Shown here: one piece after another, positions 22,139 through 33,486 of the stretch
Layout of the letters: every line of letters starts with the position of its first letter
How positions within the stretch are numbered: the stretch's first letter is position 1
Assembly: GCA_010015745.1 (NCBI GenBank)
Contig: ML978222.1
Location: 1-64,000 of the forward strand
Length of the DNA: 64,000 bases
Source: Setomelanomma holmii
Lineage: Eukaryota; Ascomycota; Dothideomycetes; Pleosporales; Phaeosphaeriaceae
Direction: 5' to 3'
Made by a program: the position numbers and the translations under genes
Notes under the pieces: model-generated
What the model was told of the DNA's origin: nothing
The model's database searches: none
Seen by the model: the letters and a program-made list of their open reading frames with translations, nothing else

Positions 22139-22528
22139 GGCGAGAGCAATTGGGGCGGAGCGGAGAGGGTACGGGTGGGTATCGAGCTTTGTGGTGAGTA
22201 GATGTTCTGCTCGGATGATCTCAGGCTTGCCAAGACTGCTTGAAAAGTCACGTGGACGGCCCGCTAGGCTTTGAGGCTCAATTCAATCGAAGCATCACCG
22301 ATTGTCGTTCCTGAAGACACCCGTAGGCTCATGGCCAGAACATGACCTAGGCTGCATCGCGATTCAGTCGCTTGCTTGAGCTCTTGTAGCTGTCATGACT
22401 ACCAGTTGATTGCTCATATCTCTACGCCGGTCGTACATTGGTCCTCTACCTCAGATCATTCCACTGACCGCCTCTCGATTGTCGTTGGCAAGCGCAACAC
22501 ATTAATCACCAGCTTCACATCTAACAAT
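22139..22528. other. shared divergent promoter region (COX4 / PNC1)
   Basis: 390 bp between two divergent start codons. No reading frame of interest; no regulatory motif can be assigned with confidence. Confidence 0.5.
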
Positions 22529-23260
22529 ATGTCTTTCAAGCCAGCACTCGTCATTGTAGACGTGCAAGAAGACTTCTGCCCTCCCGTGAGCCGACTTGGG
22601 CAATTACGTTAACGTCACTGACAATGACAGAGTGGTGCACTGGCAGTCGCAGGAGGTCGCGACATCGTGCCTGCTATCAACGAGCTGCTCTCTTTACCTT
22701 TCGCTATTAAGGTTGCCACGAAAGACTTCCACCCGCCAGACCACATCTCCTTCGCGTCAAACCATGCTGCACCGAACAATAAGCCCTTCGAGTCGACCGT
22801 CAAAATCACGAACCCACACAACCCAGACGAATCGCAGAAGACGCGATTATGGCCAGATCACTGCGTACAAGGCACGAAGGGCTCTGAGCTTCTCCCAGAA
22901 CTTGACATCAGTAAGGTCGACAAAGTTGTTGAAAAGGGACAGGACAAGCGCGTGGAAATGTACTCTGCATTCGCCGATCCGTTCAAAAGCCCCTGCGTTG
23001 CGCGGAGCGATCTCGCAAAGACGCTCAAAGATACCGGTATCACAGACGTATTTGTCGTTGGACTGGCAGCAGACTACTGTGTGAAGTTCACCGCAATAGA
23101 CGCACAGAAGGAGGGCTTCAAGACATGGATCGTGGAGGAGGCAACTAGAGCAGTGGATCCATCTTCGCTTGACGACGTCCATAAGGAGTACGAGAAGGTT
23201 GGTGTCTCGGTGATCAAAACGGATAGCGCAGAGCTCAAGAAGCTGAGAGACCTATCGTGA
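22529..23260 (+). CDS. PNC1: nicotinamidase
   Basis: Exon 1 22529-22585 (19 codons), 45-bp intron (GTGAGC donor, GACAG acceptor), exon 2 22631-23260; 228 residues. It is an isochorismatase-fold hydrolase. The Asp-Lys-Cys catalytic set is visible: Asp11 in ALVIVDVQEDFCPP, Lys near 125 in KGQDKRVEMYSAF and Cys169 in GLAADYCVKF. Metal ligands are supplied by TKDFHPPDH and WPDHCVQGT. The enzyme turns nicotinamide into nicotinic acid for the NAD salvage pathway and relieves nicotinamide inhibition of sirtuins. After splicing, residue 20 onward reads SGALAVAGGRDIVP, the family consensus. The intron is one of the shortest in the window. Confidence 0.93.
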
Positions 23261-24093
23261 GCAGCAACATGGGGTACAAGAAGAATGGTTCTCGGCCTGT
23301 GTGGGGTGCACTCGTGGCGCGGTGCTCAGGGCTCAGGTCTCGACTGGCGACGTCAGCCATACCAGTGTACCGCCGACGTAGAGCCTCGACGCTCCATGCA
23401 CGTCAGGCAAGAGCTCTCAGAGTAGCATCGCAAGAACGCATGCAATCGGGAGGCACTGTTCGACTCTTAGCATTCAAATGAATACGATCTGGATTTTAGT
23501 AGGTGTTTGTCTTTCAGCATGGGTGTTTCTCGTTCAACGTGGCCGCGCAGAGACTGCCGAGAGCTCCGCAAGGCGGGGCACAGCCATGCTCGAGATGATC
23601 CCGCGCTCTTTCAAGGTTTACATGACAGTACGCGAGGTCATCTGAATCCAAGAACTATGTGATTAACATCTCCGGATCTCGCTGCCTCCCGCATTCCGAT
23701 AGACAAGTGAAGTTTCTGTATGACCGGCTGCGGTCAGACACGTTCTTCTACGCGGGGTTCAAATTTGTCAAGCCCTAGTCGTCATCGCTCGGCGCGGAAG
23801 TTCACATTCGCGTCACCGGCCGACCTGTTTACATCCAACGCCGATACCTCGCTGCCTGGCTTTGCGACCCTCTTCCACGCCAGCACGCTGCATTTGCTTC
23901 TCCAGTCCACTCGTGACTGCAGAGACTACCGCCAATATGCCGCATATACCTGGAGTTTCACACAGGCGGAGAGCCTCGCTGACAAGTGCGTCATTTTCTG
24001 CGCTCCGACTGTACTGTGCTATACACAGGCGTAAGAAAGCTCGAAAATGCTAACTGCTGTGTTCGCACGTATACAGGCAGCCGGGGATCCTCC
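23261..24093. other. no gene seen; presumed promoter of the OSBP gene
   Basis: 833 bp with only short frames. The frame 23986-24174 overlaps the true first OSBP exon; its upstream part is not protein-like. Confidence 0.5.
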
Positions 24094-26112
24094 ATGGACG
24101 AGACACGGCATGGCGACGAGACCACCAAAGAGGACGAGACAGTCATGGACGCTGACCAGGGCAATAGTACGTAAAAGGCACAAGAATGAGATTGGAACAC
24201 TAACATATGTCCCCTAGTGCTCATGCATATCATATCACAATTGCGACCGGGCGCCGACCTGAGCCGAGTAACGCTACCTACCTTTATCTTGGAGCCTCGA
24301 TCAATGTTGGAGCGTATAACGAAGTGCGTCCAACGCCATGCAACATACGAGGGCTGCAGAATACTGATATTGGAGGCAGTTTCATGGCACATCCGGAGAC
24401 CATGCTCCCTATCCCGACCATCGACGACCCTGTTAAACGATTTGTCGCAGTGACCAAGTTCTACCTGAGTGGTTGGCACATCAAACCACCGTATGCCATC
24501 CTGAAGCAGTCGCATCACCCAAAAGCACCAGCTGATGATAGAGTAGGGGAGTGAAGAAGCCGCTGAACCCGATCCTTGGCGAGATATTCTCAGGCTATTG
24601 GGACTACCCAGATGGAACGAAGGGGTATTATATCTCCGAGCAGACGTCGCATCACCCGCCCAAGTCAAGCTATTTCTTCATGGCACCCGAGCACAACATA
24701 CGGATCGACGGTTGTCTAAAGCCGCGAAGCAAGTTTCTAGGCAACTCAGCAGCCAGTATGATGGAGGGTATCGCTGTTCTGCGGCTCATGAACACGGGCG
24801 AACGATTGTACGTGGCTGGTGGGCGCTCGAGATATCACGACTAACAATGCATCAGCTTCGTTACTCAACCGAACATGTACGCCAGAGGTATCCTTTTCGG
24901 CACCATGAAGTACGAGCTTGGGGATCACGCGTATATCAAATGTCCGGAGACCGGAATGGTAGCGGACCTAGAATTCAAGACTCGAGGGTACTTCAGTGGA
25001 ACATACAACGCGATAGGTGGCTTCATCAAGGACTCTCATGGCAAGAGCTTGTACGAGTTTTCCGGGCTTTGGAATGAAGAAATGTACATCAAGGATCTGA
25101 CAGTAAGTCAAACCAGGTCCGCTCTGGCATATATCGGTCACTAACGCGATGTAGACTGGAAAGAAGGAGCTTCTTTTCGATGCAACTCACACTAAACACA
25201 GTCCTCCACTAGCTCGGCCGCTGGAGGAACAAGACGAGCGCGAATCGCAGAGACTATGGCACGACGTTACCGAGGCTGTAAAGCAAAGAGACCAGGACGC
25301 AGCGACCGATGCGAAAGCGAAGGTTGAGGACAGGCAGCGAGATGAGGCTGCCAAGCGCAACAGCGATGGTGTCGATTGGCATCCGAAACTGTTTCGCCGA
25401 GTACAAGGTGGTCACGGTGGTCCTGAAGAGGGCGAAGAAGATTTGGAGTGGATCATCAGCGCTAAAGTGTAGGTTGCTCATGACCTGAAGTTAAGCACCT
25501 GGACTAACAATGAGCAGTGACGGGAAAGCCCCCCAGGACGTTTCCAAGCAGATACTCCAGATTTATCCGATCCTACCAGGACAGAAGCCAACTTCCCAAT
25601 TTGACATCCCATCGAGGGGAAACAGCTACCAACATAACGAATCAGTCTCCTCTCAAGAGCCAACGCATCGAAGCTCCTCAATTCCTCAACTTCCTGCTGC
25701 TTTGGAACCTGTCACTCCGGAAACCGTGCCTCAGCACCCGATTGCAGAGCAATCCTCACAGCAGACACGACAACCTGTCTCCTTTCAACCCGTACCAACT
25801 TCACAGAAATCGAGCCAAGGCTTTGATCAGCTGATCGATATGACCCAGGCCACATCACTGGAGCCCAGCCGTTCGCTTAGTAAGAATACATTTGATCGAG
25901 ATCCATCGAACCCGTCAGTTGTTCCACTCGAAAAGCCGAAGTCGTACGGCGAGGAGATACCTGAGAGTGTAAGGGAGAAGATCTCAAAAGAACTGCCAGC
26001 AAGCAAATTGCTCAACTCGAACCCTGCGCCGGAGCCGAGAAGGGACGACTCTTTGAGAAGGCAGGATAGCGAGACGCAGGAGGTTGACGAGTTTCACGAT
26101 GCTCAATCGTAG
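24094..26112 (+). CDS. oxysterol-binding protein-related lipid transfer protein
   Basis: Seven exons: 24094-24166, 24218-24323, 24380-24490, 24547-24807, 24856-25102, 25155-25468, 25518-26112. Six introns of 48-56 bp all keep frame; 568 residues. The ORD begins at LMHIISQLRPGADLSRVTLPTFIL (lid and sterol-tunnel entry). It continues through SMLERITNFMAHPE, KKPLNPILGEIF, the signature EQTSHHPPKSSYFF, and the phosphoinositide-contact region near WNEEMYIKD. These proteins exchange sterol (or PS) for PI4P between membranes. There is no PH or ankyrin domain. Beyond the ORD is a disordered Ser/Gln/Pro-rich tail ending EVDEFHDAQS, which resembles an FFAT motif (consensus EFFDAxE) for binding VAP proteins in the ER; this is inference. 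The start ATG 24094 is the first in frame with the domain; an upstream exon is possible. Confidence 0.9.
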
Positions 26113-26699
26113 GGGCGATTGTTCGACTGCTGATTCTTGAAGGGCTTGCTAGACACGTGATGAGGCAGTTCACAGCAGCATTTCGAGGCCTACTGCCATG
26201 CTTCGAGCATTTTAATATCCAAGAAATTCAACATATGAGGGAACACATTCTACAGCACCATTGTTGTCTTCTAGCATTACGCGTATCTATACTGACGTCT
26301 GGAACCTGATCGACTTGTGGATCCAGTGCAACTTGTTTTTGTTCAATCTGTTCTTGGCGCTGGCAGCCTTGCGCCAAGCCTAAAAGGTGTAGCGCAGCTA
26401 CGTTTTAATCCCGCAAGCTCCTTTCCATCCAAGCACATCCTTCGTCGACCCCTTTGGTGCCTGGCAATCAACATCAGCACAAGGCTGCAACCACGGATTG
26501 TAGCCAATACGCACGACTGTCAACGGCGCTTACCCAGCTTGGCTAGCGCCTCATGAATCCTTCTATGCTTGGGATTCGGATATAAAGTCACACCGCCTCA
26601 CCTAGGTCACTTTGAACAGCATCAAAACGCCCTTCATTCTTCATACTGTCATATTTATCTTTGCGTCTATACAACAATTACCTTAGAAAATACGACAAC
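26113..26699. other. intergenic; promoter of the F-box gene
   Basis: 587 bp without protein-like frames. A TATA-like element lies at 26581 (separate entry). Confidence 0.5.
26581..26586 (+). promoter_or_regulatory. possible TATA box
   Basis: TATAAA 119 bp upstream of the F-box gene ATG (26700), followed by a pyrimidine-rich leader. Position is sensible for a fungal promoter; not proven. Confidence 0.35.
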
Positions 26700-29600
26700 A
26701 TGGGCTCCTTCGAATGCTACTGCGCCCTATGCTCCGGGCCACTAGGTATCTACGGCATCAACCTTGGATCTACATGGAAAGCAGCTCTAGCTCGAAGAAG
26801 AAAGAGGGTGGAGAATAAGAGGAGGAGGTTGTTGGGTGAGAAGGTTGAGCACGAAGATTCGAGGGAGGCGAAGGAAAGAGAGAAGGAGGAGTTTGAAAAG
26901 GCGCTTGAGGAGAGGAAAGCGGAGATTGAGAGACAGCGGGTGGATAAGGATGGGGATAGTCAGATGAGGGATGCGGATGAGAGCGATGAGGATGATGGGG
27001 GTGAGTGGGTTGAGGGAGGGGACGAGGAAGAGCAGGTTGAGGGAGACGATGACGGCGTTGACGACGATGAGGAGGATGTTGAAGAGGAGGGAGAGGAGGA
27101 AGACTACGATGATGATAACGACCCCTGGAACTCACACGAAGCAGCAGTTGCGGCAATGGAGCTTAACGAACTTGTCCAAGAAACGCAACAGTGGAATATG
27201 CATGGCCCTGATTACTCCCACCACGCCGACGACAATGAAGACGAAGATGCCGACAGTTCTGACGGCGATGATGACCGCTGGTCTCAAGCTTCGGTGCTGA
27301 GTCTACAGGATGATTTCGATCATATGCAGGACAACAAAGACGAGACCTCGAGCATGTTCAGCTACCACGAGCAACACTCTTACGACCCTGAGAAACTCAA
27401 GAAAGAAGATTTTGAGTGGGCGGACAGGGCCCGGGTGCTGGGTATCAATCCAGAGTGGGAGGAGGAGAAGAAGAAAGCGTTCATTAGTGGAAGGGGCAGG
27501 TACAATGATTACGTACGGAGCTATCTTTACCTACGCCACCACAGAGATCATGTTTCTGACAGGGATAGTTCGACTTCGACATTAAGAAGCAGGGCAACGA
27601 TCCGAAAGACCCTGGCGCATGCGAACAACCTGTCTACCATGCGTACGAGCCGAACGAGCCCGGCCAAGAGCAGCGTATCGCAACCTTTCCGTTTCACGAA
27701 GAGTGCTACAAGCTTCTCGCTAGACGCCTTGGCTATGACCACAGGAAGTACATTGACAAAGACGTTCTGTACGAAGTCATGAAGCAGAATGTTGTAGAGC
27801 TAGCTAAGAACCTCGAGTTCAACTACGGATCCATCGAAGGCGTGGAACAGTTCTGGGAATGCTACGCGGGAGAAGAGTACGCCGTCACGGATCCAGGGCC
27901 TCGTGCAGGCATCGAAGAAGTCGTCAAGAGTATGCTGCCTGCTAGTCTCTTTGATCGACCAGAGACAGCGCAGTTGAGTCTAGCGCACAAGGTTCGACAC
28001 GATCCGCTTGCGGTACTTCCGTATGATGTTCTACATGGCATCGTCTCGCACCTCTCCATCAACGACACGCTTTCGCTTGTCAAGGCGTCATGGCACGTCT
28101 TCGATGCGACGCGCCAACCGTTTTTCTGGCGCCACATGATACGGCTTCACATCGCTTCGTTCTTCTATGAACTCGATGGCCTGCTGAAGGACGCAACGTT
28201 TCCGGGTACATTCGATTGGCGCGGTCTCTTCCAATGGCTCAACGAGATCACCAAAGGTAAATATGCAATGGACACGCCGTTCAATGGCATTGCCAATCGC
28301 CGACGAATCTGGAACGTGTGCAGTCAACTGGCGCCGCTGTATCAAGAGAAACTATACGCAGAATCATACAAAGACCCTGGTGACGAGGAAGCCGCGGCGA
28401 TCATGTCAAACGCCAAAGCATACCACACAGTAGTCACAGTATTCCCACAGCCACCCGCCTCGGAAACCAAGACAGTGAGCACCCAATTTATCCGCTCATG
28501 GTCTGAGATAGCCTATCGTGCATGCGACCTTGAAACATACTGGAACAAAGGCTACAAAGGCGACCTTGTTGGCATCAGCGTTTGCTTCGGTAGTGCAACT
28601 CGAGTTTTCGGCAGCACGGAAGGTGTCAAAGGCCTGTCGCTTCATGTTGGCGCGGGTGAATGGATAAGAGAGATTCGACTTCTCCTGCATAATATCGAGG
28701 CACATAAAAACAGTTCTGATGAGGAAGAGATTACTGGTCCCGAGGACAAACGGGCCTTGGACAAGTCTGGCATCACTGGCATGGCGCTTTTCTTGACTGA
28801 TGGCAGGGAAAAGTATCTGAAGGGGAGAGGATCCGATCGCAATCATCGGAGTTTGCAGGTACTGGAAGGCATGTGTATCGTCGGCTTGGCCGGCGAGATC
28901 GCGACTGTAAGATCCACATATACCCTCCATCAGCCTCAAAAGTCACTGACATCTTCACAGAACGGCACCATCACCAGCATCTCCCTCCTCCAAGCCTCTC
29001 ACCCATCCGCACCCATCCCGGCTTCCCCACCATCATACACCCCAGCCCAAACCCTTCTCTGGACAAGCCGCGGAACCCACGTATACTCCTACTCCGGCTT
29101 GACAGTCCCCATATGGTCCCACCCCACAAAATCCTTCTACGCCTTCCCTCCCCCTCCCTCATCATCCCTCCCCACCTTCCCACACACGGACATGCTCCCC
29201 TACCACACCATAAACTGGGCACAAATCCCCTCTGCCTACGAAAACCTGACACAAATCCGCTTCCTACAAGTCCCCGACGAACACGGGCTTAGTATCCTCG
29301 GCATCCACCAAAAAACGACCTCGCGCTTCGGCGGTTCAGAACATAGTGGCACGGGTGGCGCGGTGCCGGGCCAGATTTGGGAGGAGTGGAAGGGTGTGAA
29401 AGCGTTTAAGGAATTGGATTTGTGGAACAAGGTAAAGACGTGGGATGAGCGGTTTATGGGCGTGTTTGAAATTGATGGGCCGGGTGGAGAGGTTGTGAGT
29501 GAGGTGTGGGTTACGAGGGATCGGAGGACGATTAAGTTGGTTAGTAGTTTGGGGAGGGAGGGGGTGTTTGGTGATGAGGTGGGTGGGACGGCGGTTGATG

Positions 29601-29812
29601 GTGGGAATGGCGAAGATGGGTGGGATGTCAAAAAAGCTGCCGAGGGAGAATTGATTGTTGGGCTGGGTGTTTCATTTGGAAGGGTTGGAGGATGGAGTCC
29701 GGGCGCGAGGAGGTGGAGTCATTGGGGGATGAGTGATGTTGGGGTGATTGTTGTGAGGGTGGAGGACGAGGTGGAGGAGAGTGGAAAACAGCCAAGGATA
29801 GGATTTCGGTGA
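26700..29812 (+). CDS. large acidic F-box protein
   Basis: Three exons: 26700-27512, 27569-28906, 28961-29812 (introns 56 and 54 bp), 1000 residues. The start MGSFECYCALCSGPLG is chosen over the in-frame ATG at 26661 because the Cys-rich opening is typical of this fungal F-box family. After a basic KR-rich helix comes an exceptionally acidic tract of roughly 90 residues (about 88-180: DESDEDDGGEW, DDDEEDVEEEGEEEDYDDDNDPW). The F-box is at about residues 358-398 (LAVLPYDVLHGIVSHLSINDTLSLVKASWHVF) and should recruit Skp1 to an SCF ubiquitin ligase. The C-terminal 500 residues are a large domain of beta-propeller-like character with a region of extreme codon and strand bias (G-rich coding strand at 29340-29800). 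The substrate is unknown. Acceptor GGGATAG at 27568 is used because the nearer CAG would leave a stop in frame. Confidence 0.82.
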
Positions 29813-30477
29813 TGGAAGTATACTCAGTCGTGGTAGCCGATCCTAAACTCAACTATCTCAGCTCAGCACCTTACCGTGAAATGAGTACGATGAGTCTTCA
29901 TAAGCTTAGACTTCAAAAGGTGCTTCAGCTGTTGGACGGCTTGAGTGAAGTTCTTCGTGCATAGCCTTTTGTTCGGATGGTCGAAGCTGGCCCAAATTTC
30001 GTGAGTGTCCAAGATCGGGAAAGGTTCCCCTTAGAAATGCCCAGTTTCAATAAAATCCTCGGCACCACCGTCAGTAATTGAGACTACGAACAACTATGGT
30101 TGTGATTTGTGTGTAGACGTTAAGGCCACTTCGAATTGCGTTACGGTCCTCGGGTTGGGGTGTCGGTACGACTGAGCGGCCCATCACGCGACAACAACAA
30201 TCATCATCGCGCATCTCGACGACGAGCATCGGAGTTCGGAATAGGAGCAACAATGCAGCAGCTGACGGGAACGGGACGACCCATGTTGACGATGGCGCAT
30301 GACCCTTTGCCGCTAGCCGTCATTTTGCGGGGTGGGTCTTTCTGCACCGCGGCGCAGCAAGCACGCAAACACGAGTTCGACTCAGACTTCACGCCTTGAC
30401 CGATCTTTGTCTTTAAGCCTCTCTGCGCCATTTTCGCGGGTAGAGCCTAGCATGTATCTTCCACAGCACACAGCATC
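29813..30477. other. intergenic; promoter of the MFS gene
   Basis: 665 bp without a recognisable gene. Another ATG at 30452 is out of frame with the MFS start. Confidence 0.5.
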
Positions 30478-32451
30478 ATGACAGAACATCGGCTGCCGGT
30501 CAAGCAGCTGGTCATTCTCTGTAACGAGTCCTTCCCTGTCAAGTATTGGTGCATATACTAACCTCCCACCAGCAATATGTCGTTTCGCCGAGCCTATCGC
30601 CCTCACGTCCGTATGGCCGTATGTGCCCGAGATGCTGGAATCATTTGGCGTTCCTGAGAACGATATCGCGCGTTGGGCGGGTGCTGCGTCTGCTGTTTTC
30701 TCGCTCTCCCAAGCTTTCACGGGACTGCTTTGGGGTGCTGCATCGGACAAATTCGGACGAAAACCCATAATACTGCTGGGATTGTTCAACACCATGTGGA
30801 CGCTGCTGCTGTGGGGTTTCTCGACTAGTCTGCCCATGGCATTGGCTGCACGGGCCCTACAAGGCTTGAGTAACGGGAACGTAGGCATCTTGCGGACCGT
30901 TGTAGCGGAGCTGTGCCCATGGAAGGAATTACAGCCACGCGCATTCTCTATTATGCCGTTGGTATACACTGTTGGTGCAATCATTGGCCCAACGTTTGGA
31001 GGAGGGTTGTCCAATCCACTTCGCGTGAACCCTCGCAAGCCGCGTGGAACCACATTTCTCGCGAGATTTCCATACATACTACCAAACCTGGCAGCGTCGG
31101 TCTTCTTCACGATAGGTATCATCGTGGGCTGGTTGTTTCTCAAGGAGACCCTGGAAAGCAAGAGGCATCACCAAGATCTTGGTCTAAGGACTGGTGCAAA
31201 ACTCACAGCGTTCGTGCGCAAGACGCTGGGCATATCGAAGAAGAACAAGGAACTTTACGATGAGAACGAACCGCTTCTCGGCCAACGTAAAGTGATCACT
31301 GAGGAGGAACTCGACGAGCCTGCCGGCGTCGCTTCTGAGATCATCAAAGAGAATGCACCCAGGATCCGCGATGTGCTGACTTATCAGACCACGCTGAACC
31401 TGGTCGTTTACACCCTTCTTGCGCTATACACTCTAGCTTATGATCAAGTATGCTGCCTAATCGTGTCCGATGAGCATCAGCTAACAGACTCCAGCTTCTG
31501 CCTGTGTTCATGCATCACCCGCCTCAGGCTCTCGACGACCCCAATGTCAAGCTTCCTTTCAAGTTTGCTGGTGGCTTCGGCATCGATTCACGTCGCATTG
31601 GCGCAATTTTTACGTTCTTCGCTGTATCTTCCACCATTTGGCAATTCGTCCTCTTTCCGCCCATCGCTCGCTACCTGGGTGTTTTGCGCTGCTTACGCAT
31701 CGCATTTCTCATCTTCCCCGTGGTCTACTTTATCACCCCATTCGTCAGCATTATTCCGGATCCATGGACCAAGGAGGTCGCAATGGTGGTATTGCTCATG
31801 ATCAGAGGTGTTGGCGGCACGTTTGCATTCCCTACATCAACGATTATGCTCACGAATAGCGCAAAAAGTTTGCGCGTTCTTGGTACAGTAAACGGTCTCG
31901 CGACCAGTGTGTCAGCTGTCGGACGCGCCGCTGGCCCAGCAGTTGGTGGCGGGCTCTTTTCATGGGGCGTCAAACGCGGCTATGTCATTGTGCCATTTTG
32001 GACGTTGTCTGCGATCGCGCTCCTCGGATCGATCCCAACATGGTGGCTCGTCGAGGGCAAGGGCTTTGGAGACGACTCAGACTCGGATGAAGAAAGTGTT
32101 GAGTTGCCTCAAACAAATGAGGACGCAGCCAATCTGCGAGGAGGTTATGATGACGAGCATTCTGAGTCTGAATTTGGGGAGCCCGCAAACCTGCTTAGCT
32201 ATACAAGCACACGGTCTAGTACAGCGATGTTCTCCGATGATGAGTCGAATGATGAAGGGGTAGCAGCGGGAAGCAGACGAGGGTCGACTGCATTGAGCCA
32301 TGCCTGGAGCCATTCGCAAGGTCGACGAAGAAGCACTATTCGAAGGAGGTCTTCGGTACCGATTGGTATGGGTGTAGGCTTCCGAAGACTGAGCTCGAAT
32401 CTTGGAAGTACAGGTGTAGGAGCTGGTGGGACAAGCTGGGGTGGGACGTAG
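30478..32451 (+). CDS. major facilitator superfamily transporter (YCR023C/ZIF-like group)
   Basis: Exons 30478-30520, 30573-31447, 31495-32451; introns 52 and 47 bp, the first with a TACTAAC branch site; 624 residues. Two six-helix halves are visible. Motif A is GLLWGAASDKFGRKP after helix 2. Further helices include IILLGLFNTMWTLLLWGF, ALAARALQGLSNGNVGILRTV (motif of the ZIF/YCR023C group), AFSIMPLVYTVGAIIGPTFGG and, in the second half, VAMVVLLMIRGVGGTFAFPTSTIMLT and LGTVNGLATSVSAVGRAAGPAVGG. The central loop (about residues 215-290) is charged. The C-terminal tail is acidic then Ser/Arg-rich, suggesting phosphorylation. Yeast relatives localise to the vacuole membrane and plant relatives carry zinc-chelators; substrate here is not predictable. 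Confidence 0.9.
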
Positions 32452-33486
32452 AAAGCCAGCGCAGCAAAGTTGTCTTGCACATTATCTCATCAGTCAACGG
32501 CAATCCTCCACACTCGGTGGCTTGCATACAGGCAGGCACTACACTTGGGTCTCGCCCAAGCACGACGGCTAATACATAATTGTATATCTTTCACCATACT
32601 CTGAACCAGTGATCTCTTCGTATGCTGTAACACCTCTTACATGAGTGGGCATGCTTTTCCCATCACAGATAATCTGTAGCAACCTTTTCAGACCTACCTC
32701 AACTTCAGTTTCCAGCAATATAGCGGATCCTGCCATAGCCTCAGCAACAACAAAACTGAGCTCGACAGAAGAAACTTCACGGTGAGCGCTAGTATGTCTG
32801 CGTTTCTGCAATGACACGTACCCTTCGAGATCTTCGAAATGATATTGTTAAAGATGAGTCAGTCCACGCACCGGCTGTAATACACACATAGCCAGTCTAG
32901 TCACTAATCCAACGTACATCTTCAACCGAGACAAGTAAGTAGTTGCGAATCCGGAACCCTGCCGAGCGCAGTATCCACAATCGATTCATCAGTAACATGC
33001 ACCAAGCATCTCGTCGCGAGGGAGAGAAGTTGCAAGATTCCAGGATGACAAGACAAGCACACAATAACAATGATGCGAAGACTTTTGGACGGAAGCGTCG
33101 TTGAATTTTTAAGTATCGAGCAAACCTAGCGCCTCTCTTGGTATCGTGCATCTGGAAGAATGAAAGTGTAAGGACAGCTTGGACGCGCGTAAAGTGAATT
33201 GTTAAACCAGTTCGCACCCTGAAATAAATTCTGGACGGGCCTCGGAAGTGGCACAATGTGTTACAGGAATCCATACATCTCCAACAACTGTCTCTTTGAT
33301 TGCTATACTCTACCACTCATTGCCCTCGTAGCTCGCTACTTATGTCCCCTTTCCCTTCACCTCCTCGTCTAGCTAGGTACATCCTGCGATGAGGTGCTAC
33401 ACAATTGAGCGAACATCGCTCCGCTATACTTGTATGTACAGCTTTGGATTCCTGCCGCTTCAAGCTCATTGCGGTGCAGGTCTCTG
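32452..33486. other. 1-kb intergenic stretch, nothing recognised
   Basis: Convergent 3' flanks of the MFS gene and the intradiol dioxygenase gene. Frames such as 32897-33316 (minus) are not protein-like. Confidence 0.5.

Noticed and set aside
23745..23775. tRNA-like GGGTTCAAATTT T-loop
   Set aside because: No matching acceptor stem, D-arm or anticodon arm upstream.
30382..31161. 259-codon minus-strand frame
   Set aside because: Antisense to the MFS transporter first half; no protein-like motifs.
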